NCBI GenBank assembly: GCA_020205615.1
Contig: CM035163.1
Coordinates: forward strand, 57,881,899 to 57,945,898
Reading direction: 5' to 3'
Source of the DNA: Panax quinquefolius
Taxonomy: Eukaryota; Streptophyta; Magnoliopsida; Apiales; Araliaceae
Length of the DNA: 64,000 bases
Made by a program: the position numbers and the translations under genes. Of the stretch, positions 23,595-35,292 are shown piece by piece. The notes under the pieces were generated by a model. That model was not told the DNA's origin. It saw only the letters and a list, made by a program, of their open reading frames with translations, and made no database searches. How positions within the stretch are numbered: position 1 is the stretch's first letter; each line of letters opens with the position of its first letter.

Positions 23595-23819
23595 ACTAAA
23601 GCCAATCGCCATGGTATCTCATACTCTTCTTCTCTAAGTGACGATTATCCTGCTATTGAATAAGCTTTAGTTAATGGATATGTAATGTTGTTCATGAGAG
23701 TCCACTATCTCTATAGTGATTTCCCATCTTTCAATGATTCTAATAATCAAATGAAAGTGCCACAACACATGTTTAGATCCAAGATGAGACTTAGGAACTA
23801 TTCTTAGTTCTCAGAATGA

Positions 23820-24850
23820 ACTTTTAATCCAAACAATCAACTTGCAGCACTTCATTTATAGCTATATACTTTGTCTTTATCACTAAACCAAAGAACTCTT
23901 TCTTTGCTTTGGAACCTTTCCAATTCAACGCACTCACTGCTCAAGATAACGCTTTACCTTAAAGTGGATTTTTCTGTCATCTTGTTTTGTCTGAAAAACT
24001 TGAGTCTGTTAAGCCCTCTAGTTTTAATTTAGACCCACCATGAATATGATCACATCCTTAGTGCCGGTTAAGCACTTTAAGATGTTTTTCACTGACTCAT
24101 AGTGAACTTCTCCAGAATATGACTGATCAACATCAGGTCTCGTACATTTCATTGCATACATGATAGTCACTCATGCGATCTCTCTTTTCAGGAGTCTGTG
24201 GGGACTATAAAGAGAGATACACTCCATAGCTCATCGACATGAGACATATCTTGGAGTTTGCCATGCTAAACGACTTTAGCATCAAATGAATATACGTTCC
24301 TTGGGTTAAGTCGAGCATCCTCTTAAATTTATCTATATAGATTTATATCCCCAATTAAGATACTCTTCCAAATCATTCATGGAGGAATGTTTAGACAACT
24401 TTATCTTTCTTGATTGCAGAAAGATTGGTATGTCATTCCTTATCCGTAGTATATCAACATATAGTACTAGGAATGTCACGATGCTCCCAATCGACCCTTT
24501 TTTGTACACACTAGGTTCATTCTTATTTTGATAAAATCAAACTCTTTTGATTGCCTCATCAAAACGAATGTTCCATATTTGAGAAACTTGCTTCAATCCA
24601 TTTCTCCGAAAGTGTCTACAACACTTACCTCATCAGATGTAATCGGATCATCATCTTCTATGATGTGTACCTCATCATCATCATCTATGATGAATCCATA
24701 CCTCCTAGGTATCTTCTGCAGTACTATTCCGATTTACGATTCGGTTGTGGTACAATAGGTTCTATCTACGTGTTCCTCTTATTTGACTTATAGTATTTTG
24801 TTGTTCTTGAACTCTTCAAGATCTATTATCCTCCCACTAGCCCCTTCAAT
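23820..24850 (-). pseudogene. Copia RT and RNase H remnant
   Basis: Shifted frames give copia RT/RNase H pieces: GFIIDDDDEVHIIEDDDPIT upstream of RT (about 24,640-24,700), then FLVLYVD around 24,455-24,475 and NDIPIFLQSRK after it. About 24,080-24,180 encodes a piece with MKCTRPDVDQSYSGE-like features, and 23,830-23,960 is the RNase H end. The fingers and most of the palm between the acidic linker and YVD are missing. The second Asp of the catalytic pair is also absent. Many stops are present. Confidence 0.8.
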
Positions 24851-25350
24851 AATAAACACATTTATCTTAGAAGGCGTGTGTTTCGCAACAAACACCTTTT
24901 GCTAAGTAGGATTATAGAACATATACCCTAAACTTACTTTAGGATGTCCCACAAATTGTACTTGTCAAATCTTGTCCCAAGCTTATCCTTCAAATCGTTT
25001 CACATAAGTTGACAACCCTTATCTTAACATACTTAAGATTAGGAATCCTCCTTGTCCATAACTTTTATGGAGTCTTGGGGTAGGATTTTGAGGTTACCAT
25101 TTTCAGTGATATGCACCCATTTCTAGGACATTATCCCGTAAGGATACCGGAATGTCGGTAAAATCATTTTGGACCGCACCATGTCCAACAAGGTACGATT
25201 TTTCATTCGGATACATCAATCAATTATTGCGTGATCGGGATGTGTCCATTATGAAAAAACCATTTGAGATGATCCGAAACTTATTGCACAAGTATTTATT
25301 CCTTGATCTAATCAAAGAATCTTAATACATTGCCAATTTGTTTCACTTCT
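24850..25350 (-). pseudogene. Copia integrase remnant
   Basis: Readable minus-strand pieces include NDFTDIPVSLRDNVLEMG (about 25,130-25,190), matching the copia integrase block before the C-terminal region. Further downstream are pieces like the KVFVAKH-type block near 24,870-24,900. The zinc-binding end and most of the catalytic core are missing or unreadable. Placement before RT is the copia order. Confidence 0.7.
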
Positions 25351-25899
25351 GAATTCTTTGAACCTTTCAAATAATTCACACTTGTATTTTAGCAAATACA
25401 CACATTCAACTCTTTGAATGATCATCTCCTTTTCTTATACTAATTTGTTCAATTTGCAAAATTATTTTCATGTAAGTCAAGTATACAAAATTTATTAAGT
25501 AATATTCGATTCTATACAAAACATTATTATTATAAATAGAACAACAATTGTTCTTAATTATAATACCAAAGATTTCATTGTCCAACAATAAAATGGAAAT
25601 AATATTTTTAACAAGAACTGGAATACAATAACAACTTATTGACTTAATAGATTTGCCCGTAGGCATTTCTAAACTATAAGTTTCTATGGCTAATATGCAA
25701 AACATTTTTGCTTCATTTCCCACATATGGATTACTTACCTTGTTTAACTTTCTACTACCTTGGTCCCTTCATAAATCTATATTTATGATAACCAAAGTCG
25801 GTATCCAATACCCAAGTAGAACCTTGACTTAAAGAAAAATTTATTTCAATCATGAACAAAAAACTGTATTATAACCGAAACTTCACTAAGCTTCTTTGG

Positions 25900-26684
25900 T
25901 TAGCCTCTGCAAGATGCTTCTTGCAGTTTCTTTCCAGTGTCCAGGCTTATTGTAGTGGAAGCAAACTCCTTTGCTATCCGTATCAGTTTTGTTATTATTA
26001 TCCTTTGTTTATGCCTTTCTATTTTCCTTCTTTGAATCGTTCTTCTTTTCAGAAGATCCTTTGGCCCCTACCAGTAAGACATGGTCTTTCTTGGTTGGAA
26101 AGTGACTCTCAACATTTTTCAACATGTTAAGCAAATCAGCAAAGCTGATATCTAGCTTGTTCATATGAAAAATTCACAACAATTGTGAAAGGAGTCCGGG
26201 AGTGAGTGCAAGATCAAATCTTGGCTCAACTCTCCATCCATGGCAAAACCCGTTGTCCTAATTGATCAATCAAATTGATTATCATTAGGACATCTGTCTG
26301 TACTGTAGTGCCTTCGGTCATTCTAGATCGGAAGAGCTCTTTAGATATCTGATATCTATCAGTCCTACTTTCCTCACCATCAACTACTTGATGTGCAGGA
26401 ATATAGTTGAAGCATCCATAGTTTCATCATCGACGCCAAGCTCGTTACTCATAGATGCGAGCATGATGCATTGAGCCAATCAGTGCATCATCTTGCCACT
26501 TTCTAAAAGTAGCAATATCTTCCTCGGAGGCATTATGCGCAAACTATTGCGGGATAGGCGTATTAAGGACATAAGATAACTTTTCAGCCATGAGAACTAT
26601 TCTCAAATTCCTTAACCAATCCGTTTAATTTGGTCTGGTTAATTTAGCATCTAATATGCTTCGCATTGATAGTAATTTAGACAT
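25900..26684 (-). pseudogene. Copia gag remnant
   Basis: It begins at the ATG at 26,682-26,684 (MSKLLSMRSILDAKLTRPN, then a stop). It continues with DWLRNLRIVLMAEKLSYVLN and EEDIATFRKWQDDALIGSMH, the usual copia Gag start. At 25,922-25,963 there is a decayed zinc knuckle, CFHYNKPGHWKETA, which has lost two of its Cys ligands. Stops and shifts throughout. Confidence 0.8.
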
Positions 26685-28871
26685 TGTAAAATTTTGTAAA
26701 TGAATTTGTAATTAACAACATTTTAACATACATTCTTTTATTAATTACCAAAATAATTTAGGTCTTGTTTTAAATTGGTATCTCCCACTATTTTCTTCAA
26801 ACTATATTACCCTCACTTATATAGTTCGGCAAAATCTAATTAAAGATTTGCTAGTGAGAATAAGGATCCCATTTCAAATGTATATAGCCTTGTGGTGACA
26901 CAACAAACTATATATAAATAAATAGGTAGACAACTTTTGTCAATTACATCAACTATGCAACTCCTTTTCTTTTTGCCTCTTAGATTATTTTAATCAAGTG
27001 GTGGCACATCCGAATCAAAATTATCCAAGTTAAGTCCAGACCTAGCACTCCATATATTCAAAAAGAAAAAATATCATCCTTGTGGTGACACAACAAAACA
27101 ATATTGTTCAATTTTCTTTATAAGCATCAAATGTGATAAATTAACATCTTGAATACTTAATACTTGCCTTGTGGTGACACAAACAAACTCATATTAAATA
27201 TTTAATACTCTATTAATTTTATCATGCTAGAAAGGCGACGTTCGATATTCCAAATATCTTTGAGCGCTTAGGACTTAATATAAAAAATTGAGGGTTTTGT
27301 TATTAATTTGTCTCATCTTGTTTAGCGCGTACATGCATATATATATATAAAATACGCGTCATATTAATGAACATGCGAAGCATGTTTGCATAATATATAA
27401 TATATATAGTATAAGCATGCACATATAGAATACTATATTCTACCTGGATTGATTATGGACTTTTATTCTAGTTTGGTTTACTAGAGCCACCAAGTGAACC
27501 AAAAGGTCAAATCCTAGGGGTGCAAGAAATAATATTTAAATATAACTATTACATTTAAACCCGGGCTCCATTACAATCGGGTCTTCATGCGCTTCTTGTC
27601 CCTTGATCTCCAATTTTTCAAAATTAATTCTAACTATTCCTATTACAAAACTATTTAAAATAAATAGAAACCTTGATCAGCAGTCAAGGGGAATTACATA
27701 GGAGAGAGATAGAATTTACATTAAGAAAAATTAAAGAAGACGAGGTACGCAGACCCCATTTAATAAAACCCATACATTCATGCATCCAACTAAAATAAAA
27801 TCCAATCGCATTGGTCAATAGTCTTTAATCAATCCCATTTATTATCATACACATCATCATATGCATCAATAAATAACATTCATCTTATGAATAATAAACA
27901 TTTAATATATATATTGATATCATTTAATGGGCAAATTTAGTTAGTATAAAATCTAATTTTGAATCAAAATAAACTCCTTTATTTTAATCCAAATTTAAAT
28001 CAAAATAAAACTATTTTATTTTAATTTATCCAATTTTGAATAAAATAAACTATTTTATTTTAATCAAAATCTTTAATCAAAATAAACTCCTTTATTTTAA
28101 TTAATTATGGAATCCAATTCCATGTAAAAAAAATTATTAAAAGAAAACACGAATTCTTTTCCTATTCACAAATAAACTTTTTATTTTGAATAATATGAAA
28201 TCTTATTTCATATTTAAATAAACTCCTTTATTTAAGAAAACATGGATTCTCTTCCCATTCACAAATAAACTCTTTTATTTTGAATAATATGAAATCTTAT
28301 TTCATATCTAAATAAACTCATTTATTTAAGGAAACATATAATCCAATTTCAACTCCAATTAGTTATCATGGAATCCAATTCCAACTCTAATTAGTTAGCA
28401 TGAAATTTAATTTTAAAATTAAAATAAACTTTTTATTTTAATTATAAAATTATTAAAATATTATATATATAATATTACGGTAATATAATATATATTATAT
28501 ATATAATATTTTACGGTAATAAAGAAAAGAAAACGTGATGCCCATATTCCTTTTTTTTTTATTGAGTTTCACGTGATCCCTTTTTGGAGTCTTTGTTAAC
28601 ATGCAAAATGCTTCAGGAAAACATATATATATATATGATACCAAGTTAACAAAAGAATCCTGGAAGATGAGGTGAATCAAACTGGCTCCGTGATCCGTGC
28701 CTTGAGTGGAATAACCGAAATCATAAACCCTTTTCAAAAAAAAAAGCAAACTGATTTCGTTTTTTTTTTTTTTTAATTTTATACAACAAAATTATGCCCA
28801 ATTAAATTATTCTAAACACATATCAATATACATATTAAATCTGAACAATTAATAATTCGCATAAAGGTTTA
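26685..28871 (-). other. Long untranslated leader of the copia element
   Basis: About 2.2 kb between the primer site and the gag start, with no coding content. Two parts stand out. At 26,880-27,200 the phrase CCTTGTGGTGACACAA recurs three times. At 27,960-28,440 short inverted repeats such as AAAATAAA-CTCC-TTTATTTT recur about nine times. Part of this leader is also found at 4490-4849. Confidence 0.75.
26891..27184. repeat. Threefold dispersed repeat in the copia leader
   Basis: CCTTGTGGTGACACAA(C)AAAC occurs at about 26,891, 27,078 and 27,166, each followed by a stretch ending in ATA-rich sequence. Spacing is unequal, so it is a dispersed repeat and not a clean tandem array. Confidence 0.75.
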
Positions 28872-28883
28872 GCTCTGATGCCA
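28872..28883 (-). promoter_or_regulatory. Primer binding site of the copia element
   Basis: The minus strand reads CCTAACA (LTR end), G, then TGGCATCAGAGC, one mismatch from the common initiator-Met tRNA primer site TGGTATCAGAGC. This sets the element's strand. Confidence 0.85.
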
Positions 28884-28884
28884 C

Positions 28885-30741
28885 TGTTAGGTTTGTAATA
28901 TTCAAGAACGCAATCAAATTGCAAAAATAAGCGGAAACGTGTAAAAATCAGAGTTTAAAATTTTACAAACCATATACCCAGATCACCCTTTATGCACAAT
29001 TATTAATTAAACGAAAAAGATGAATAAGAAACATACCCTTGAAGATCCGAGCTTCCTCAGGTACAAGTTCACCTCCAATCCTTTTCGCGTTCAACTTGAA
29101 TCCACCGGGTTTGGTTCCTCCCTTTGATCAACGTTAGCCACCCAAATGTTTGGCCTATAGAGGTGATCCACCAAGGAAGAATAAAAATTCAAGAAGATGG
29201 GTATTTGGCTCAAACCCTAGTTTTCTATCTCTATAGAAAAGAACGTACTCTCCAACAAATTAGAATTATTACGTAGTAGTCTTAATATCTGATATAAGAC
29301 TCCTCTTATAAAGATATCAAGTAACCCTATTTTAAATAAGGTATTATTTAATTAAACTCTTTTAATTAAATGGGCTCCCTAATCTTATTAGGGATAATTA
29401 ATTAAACTCTTTTAATTAATTTTCTCTCTAATCTTTATTAGGAATAAATGAGAGTACTTATATTAAATTAATTCCTAAACTCTTTTAGAAATTAAAATAA
29501 TAATAATAATTGTAATAATATTAATAAGACTCCTCTTATTAATTTATATTTAATATTTCTAAAATATTAAATAATAAATATTAAGCTATTTAATTTATTC
29601 TATCACCATAGATTAAATTAAATATACATAACATATTATTACGATTATGCCATTAACTTCTTAAATAATTATTCTTCCTTTTATGGTGTGACCCTTTAGG
29701 TTCTCCATATTAAACCTTGTGAATAAATCAATTAGAACAATTCTAATCTTATTTAAATAAATAAATTAAATAATTAATTTATTTAAATAAATAATATTTA
29801 TTCTACAATAGGGATAAGCCTCCTAGCGATCAACGACTTTCCGGATAATATAGATTTCAACATTAATCATAAAAGAACCTTTGAGTAAATAGTTACTGCA
29901 TACAATTCAATCCTTCCACCATACAATGTCCCAATTAAATATAAGACATGAAATTACCGTCAAGTCTTATTTTATTTAATTATATGTATTTTCGATCCTT
30001 AAATGCACAACTCTCATAATGCAAATTAGAAACTCCTTTCTAATTTCATTCTCATTAACCAAGGACTCTCTTGGGTTGTCATTTATCGAATCACATAGGA
30101 CATTTCTCTTCTTTTAATAAGTGGTAGATTCTTTATTGATCATACATTATCTCCATGTACAACTTATTATACCCAAGCATACCCTTTGATATACCCTAAG
30201 GGTCTTAAGGAATAAGTCAAAGTATAACTCATCATACACAAGATACTATGATGATCTCAAGTCCAAGGATCACTTGTACTACTATCACTACTGAGAATTC
30301 CTATTGACGACAGCAAGTAAAACTCCATTAGGTATTCCTTAGCGAGCCACGTCAAATGAACTTATTCTCTAATAAGCACCTACATACTTGCTTTAGTGTC
30401 TCCACACAAATGATCATGAGATCAATCATCCTCATCCAATGAGCAAGCAACGTATGTACCAATCTATCCGGATTCACTAATCCCCAATTTAGTAATCCAA
30501 TGATTGGGAACTATTTTAGTTTTAAGCTTTCTAAGAATTTAGATCTCATTAGAATGATCATCATCATTATTCTAAAAGCATTGCTTAAAACTATGGGTTT
30601 ATCACATATTATAAAACAGCATCATGTAGATAATTAAAAGCCTTTAATAAATAAATATTTTTTATTAATAAATGAATAAGATTGTTACAAAGTATATGCT
30701 TTATCATCAAACATGATTGGCTTGTGTGCATACTACTTTCA
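28885..30741 (-). repeat. Right LTR (5' LTR) of the copia element
   Basis: 1,857 bp, starts TGTTAGGTTTG and ends CTACTTTCA on the plus strand, followed by the duplicated GGATG. It is nearly identical to the left LTR with a few indels, so the insertion is fairly recent compared with the decayed coding part. Confidence 0.93.
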
Positions 30742-30746
30742 GGATG

Positions 30747-31341
30747 AAGCAACTTTGTTGGGACCAGAATTGGTACGCATGACTACAGAATAAATTCAAA
30801 TGATTTGACAACGTATTCAAACCTCACAGGATCGACAAAAGAGTTATGTTGATCTTCATCGAAAGGACGTGGAATTTAATATTAGGGATCATGTATTGTT
30901 ACGTGTTGCTCCATGGAAGGAGTTACAAGATTTAGAAAGAGAGGAAAGCTCCATCCAAGATTTGTTTGGTCCATTTGAGATTCTTGACCGAATAGAAAAT
31001 GTGGCCTATAGACTCGCATTACCTCCAAACATGTCTCGTGTTCATAATGTTTTTCACATATCTATGCTTCGTAAATATGTGAAAGACCAACCACATTATT
31101 GAGTTAGAACCGCATTTAGAGATAGCAGAAGATTTAACGTCACGAGGAGGTACCTATTAAGATCTTGGATAGGAAAGAGTATGTCCTACGCACCAAGGTT
31201 ATACCACAAGTTAAGGTTTTGTGGAGGAACCATGCTATTGAAGAAATGACCTGGGAGTTGGAATCTAAAATAAAAGTGAGGTACCCTCACCTGTTCGAAA
31301 CACCAGGTACGTACGTCAATTTCGAGGATAAAATTTTATAA
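30747..31341 (+). pseudogene. pol remnant, part 2: integrase C-terminus and chromodomain
   Basis: It continues the integrase after the copia insertion. The stretch 30,869-31,102 contains LFGPFEILDRIENVAYRLAL and SRVHNVFHISMLRKYV, the usual C-terminal integrase block. After a frameshift, 31,162-31,341 encodes a chromodomain-like segment (ILDRKEYVLRTKVIPQVKVL, WRNHAIEEMTWELES, RYPHLFE). It ends in TAA at 31,339-31,341, touching the polypurine tract. Chromodomains of this type are thought to steer integration to marked chromatin. Confidence 0.88.
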
Positions 31342-31351
31342 GGATGGGAGG
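31340..31351 (+). promoter_or_regulatory. Polypurine tract of the gypsy element
   Basis: AAGGATGGGAGG, one base before the 3' LTR start. It would prime plus-strand DNA synthesis. It overlaps the pol stop codon by two bases. Confidence 0.82.
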
Positions 31352-31352
31352 T

Positions 31353-33836
31353 TGTAAGACCCCAACTTATTATAAATAAAATTAAATTTTCTCTATTCAT
31401 TATTCTAAATTAATAAGGTGTTAATTTTATATAATACTTTGGTTATAGATGAAATGTGAAAATTTTGCAAAATAAGCAAATGGTTATAAAATATTCATTG
31501 TTGTCGGGGAATATTCAATTGGTCGTGAAATATTCTTGTTGTCGGGGAATATTCGTACGACGGCGCAGCCATTTGTGGACCCTATAACGGAAAACGGTTG
31601 GATGAAGGAAAACGACAAAGTATGAGTTTTTATAAAGAACGGCGTAATTGTTACCGTTAACACTGTTGGAATATCTAGTGGTTAAAATACGATGTCTGGC
31701 GTGGTTGCACAAGAAAGACAATCAGTATTACACAAATATTGTTAAATTATTGATTCGTGACGTAAAAGGCACTACTCAATAATTGTTACAAAGATGAATT
31801 CTTGCTCAATATTTTATTTTATTGATTCAATAATTGATGCGTTGATATTTTATATTATTGTTATTTCAATAATTGTCACTGCACAGTATTTCCCATTATC
31901 AGATCAATAATTCATATTATTTGAATAATATTATTAGATAGCATTATTGGCAATGTCTAGAAAGTTCTGTCAATGAGAGGTTTGGTCATCTAATTGCGCG
32001 CCAGTAAGGAGAAATCCTTATCGGAAAGCCCCCTCTTTCCTGGGAACGGCCTGGTTGTTATAATTGTGATTTTGTAATATTATTTGTGAATAATTAATTA
32101 TTGATTTATATGATAAGAAAATATTTATTTGATGTGGATATAAATTATGGATTTATTTATTTTATGTGGTTATTAATGAAAGAATTAATGTTGAGGTGTT
32201 TTATCGAGATTTTGTCGAAGTGGATGTATTAAAATCACCCGGTTTGGGGTTTCGGATATTTTTGTTTGGAATTTGGAAAAACTCAAAGCTACAAAGTTGT
32301 AGAGAATTCGATTTAGTGTGGAATGGATATAAAATTCGTATTTTTTCCGATAAACGAGCTATTTTCTATGAATTCTTTGAAGTTTCGGAAAATAAAATAA
32401 TTTTTATTAAATTATGGGTGGGACCCACTTGTGTTATAAACATGTGGGCTGCTAGGATTTTTCAAGAATGGCATGCTTGGCTTTTTCAAATGGTGGGTGG
32501 CGTAGAAATTGAAAAGAAATAATATTATTTTATTATTTTAGTCTCCTTTGGCGTTCTAACATTTTTCTATAAATAGATGCTTAGGTTAGAATTGAAAATC
32601 ACACCAGAAACAAGCTTTCTTTTCTCTAGATTATCGAGCGTATTTTTGTGAGTATTTTGATACTTTGAGAGTTGTTGTTCTAATACAAGTTTTCTTGACT
32701 TGCTTTCTATCCGATATTAGATCGGAAATCTTAGTTATTTTGAGGTAAGGGATGTTATTTTTTCGTAATGATGTTATTCTTTCAATATCATTATACCGAA
32801 ATATTGTTATAGATTTTATTGTAGAATTTCTACCTTTTTGTGTCGGGGTTACTATTCACGTATACGGCACTATTTACGAATACGACGATATTCACCGAAA
32901 AATGAAATCTTTCCTTTTTATCCAAGATGTCTATTATGGTTACTATCTTTGATTGTATCCATGTTTTGATCTTTATTTTTGAATTCTGCTTCACAATTGG
33001 TTATTATGAAGTATTATTGATCTTGGATAAACTGTTATACGAATCTCTAATATTTGTCCTTCTGTCTCACTGGATTTATTTTTTTTAAAATATTTTTCAT
33101 CATTCTCAGTCTTAAATGATGATATTACTGAATATCTTTGGCCTGTAGTGCAAAGATGAATGATTAACTGATGAATATCTTTGGCCCGTAGTGCAAAGAT
33201 GAACAGGTGTTGAGATGAACATGACCGACTGGTGATACAGATGAATATCTTTGGCCTGTAGTGCAAAGATGAATATTGATTAAAGATATATATTGATTGA
33301 TGTTACATGGATAAAATATTAATAATGAACTTTTAAATCTTAGAAGATAGTAGAATTCATTCTCTACCGTGACTCTTCTAATGGATTGTTGTTTCCGTTG
33401 TATTTTTTGGTCTAAAACTTGTTGTCTATTATATTCTATCAAATTTTTCCCTGTTGAAGACTAATGATAATTTGTTGTATATTATCTTAGTCATAATATT
33501 CTTTACTAGGCTAGTTGAGCTCATCCTTTTTTTTTTGTTCCATTTTTCTTCTCAGGGGGTGAGAACATAGCAGGATCTAGTCGGGATATGGAGTGATGGT
33601 TCTAGAAAGATGTTTTAGCAGTCCTCACTATTTATGTAAAATAGTGTATGAATAATTATAATGAGGACTTATTTGGGTGTGGATATTGTCTAGAAGACAA
33701 TATTTGTATTTAAACTCACAGTATGTGTTGTCGTATTTTGCACGACAATTGTATTATTGAAGTTGTAGTTTATTTTCTGTACCATGTATTTGACGACTCA
33801 GAATGGGTGTTGTATACCTATTTTGGGAGCGTCACA
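31353..33836 (+). repeat. 3' LTR of the chromodomain gypsy element
   Basis: It starts TGTAAGACCCC and ends GGAGCGTCACA, and is followed by the duplicated TAAAC. It differs from the 5' LTR by scattered substitutions and small indels, including an extra TTGTTGTCGGGGAATATTC-like unit near 31,500-31,550. The TATA box is at 32,568-32,575. Confidence 0.92.
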
Positions 33837-33841
33837 TAAAC

Positions 33842-35222
33842 CACATAAATCATCAATTTAAGAACCCAAAATTAAGATTTTGCCATTTTTCCAAAGTTTC
33901 ATCAAGTTTAATGAAATCACACACCACGGATTCGTTACTACATCAAATCAGTCCATTAAACTTGCATTGTTTTCGTTTCTTAATATATTAACACAATCAA
34001 TCATCAATTTATAATTTATTACACGAATTGAATATCAATTTTAGTCTCAAATAAGCCATATCCGTACATATATCACTGTAAATTTAAGACTTCCTTTTTA
34101 AACATAATTTCATGGATTAATTTAACTAAAATTGTTTATAAACATCATAAAATAGATTATACATGCTTTTTAACAACTATAAACAACTTCTCGACAATTT
34201 AACCATGAAAACTCAATTACAGAGAACTTAAAAATAAATTTTTAATTAATTCATGAAGAACACAAACCCAAGCTTGAGATTAAGAATTTACCCTTGATTT
34301 CTTGTTTGGATTAAGCAAAGATGATAGAACACTCTTTGATTCTTTAAATCCTCTTCTTCAATCTCAATTTCTCTCAAAGCTCTTTTTCTCTATTTTGTTT
34401 TTCCCAGACTTATGTTTGAATGAACTAACATATACGTATAATATAATATACATGGGTGTTAGTTAAGCGCATCATGACTTCAACTGATCCCATGTTATCA
34501 AGGTCTTGTTTGGCTAGCTCCATAAAGACTCAATTTTAGTTTATTTTTATTTTCTTCTTATTATATATACAAAATGTCACACTTTAATTAATCAAATTCT
34601 AATATTTAAATTCAATTAAATTAAAACCATCATAACTCATTAAATCAAATTATCACATAATTATAATTTTTATTTATTAAAATTTTCTTTAGCAGATTAT
34701 TAAATCTCCAATTAATTATTAAATTTAATTAGAACAATATTATAGTTATTTAACAACTCATTTAATTTAATTATCCCAATTAAATTAAGATTTCGAAACT
34801 ATAAAATTATCCAACTTTAATTTAAAGGCAACATGTATATACACAGTTGTGTAGTACACAATTGGACTATGACGACAGTTTTTTAGGCTATAGCGAAAGT
34901 TTACCATCGCCATAAACTAGAATATCAATGACAACGGATGAACCGTCGTCATAATCACAAAAAACCGTCATCATAGGCAACTATATACTACACAGCTATG
35001 TATATACATTTTTTTCTTTAATTTAATTAATATATTACACTTGATTAAATTAATCTACAACAATTCCATCAAATGTTTATTTAACTATAAATAAATCAAC
35101 AAGAATATTTATTTAATTCAATAAATATTTAAAATCAAATATAAAAATCTCGTTCATTACATCTTTCCCTCCTTAAAAGAATTATCTCTAGAATCGTGAC
35201 CCAATTAATTTGTCCCGTTACA
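33842..35222 (-). mobile_element. Minus-strand gypsy-like LTR, part 2 (5' part)
   Basis: It continues the LTR interrupted at 15,006. The outer limit is taken at 35,222, where the minus strand starts TGTAACGGGAC, matching the TGTAACG start of the related solo LTR. The gypsy insertion duplicated TAAAC at the junction. A small fold-back element lies inside at 34,835-35,007. Confidence 0.68.
34835..35007. mobile_element. Fold-back MITE-like element, about 173 bp
   Basis: The ends read GTATATACACAGTTGTGTAG and, on the other strand, GTATATACATAGCTGTGTAG. Similarity of the arms continues inwards to CTATGACGACAGTTTTTT versus CTATGATGACGGTTTTTT. Such long terminal inverted repeats with no coding space are typical of MITEs. 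The target duplication is unclear because the flanks are themselves TA-rich. Confidence 0.62.
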
Positions 35223-35264
35223 AATTCTGATAGATGTCAACTACTATTAGTAACAGACACCAAG

Positions 35265-35292
35265 TATATATATATATATATATATATATATA
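35265..35292. repeat. (TA)n microsatellite
   Basis: About 14 TA units in the stretch between the minus-strand LTR and the MED13 3' end. Confidence 0.9.

Larger units (their letters stand above)
21720..30741 (-). mobile_element. Ty1/copia retrotransposon nested in the gypsy integrase (defective)
   Basis: Two LTRs (21,720-23,581 and 28,885-30,741) flank about 5.3 kb. The 5-bp duplication GGATG is at 21,715-21,719 and 30,742-30,746. A primer site next to the right LTR and a polypurine tract next to the left LTR place it on the minus strand. Gag, integrase, RT and RNase H remnants occur in the copia order (integrase before RT). Pol has only about 2.3 kb, so large parts of integrase and RT are deleted, and many stops are present. 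Confidence 0.93.
15007..33836 (+). mobile_element. Chromodomain Ty3/gypsy retrotransposon (defective, interrupted)
   Basis: Complete by structure: 5' LTR 15,007-17,468, primer site, gag, protease, RT, RNase H, integrase, chromodomain, polypurine tract, 3' LTR 31,353-33,836. The flanks carry the 5-bp duplication TAAAC (15,002-15,006 and 33,837-33,841). A copia element of 9,022 bp sits in the integrase region; without it the element is about 9.8 kb. LTRs of about 2.5 kb and a C-terminal chromodomain suggest the Tekay/Del group of chromoviruses. Several stops make it non-autonomous. Confidence 0.92.

Noticed and set aside
21720..30741. Plus-strand reading of the copia element
   Set aside because: The primer site beside the right LTR and the polypurine tract beside the left LTR both require the minus strand, and the gag/pol pieces are readable only there.
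32166..32522. 118-codon open stretch in the gypsy 3' LTR
   Set aside because: Located in LTR sequence; the matching part of the 5' LTR is broken by indels, so coding is not conserved between the two LTRs.
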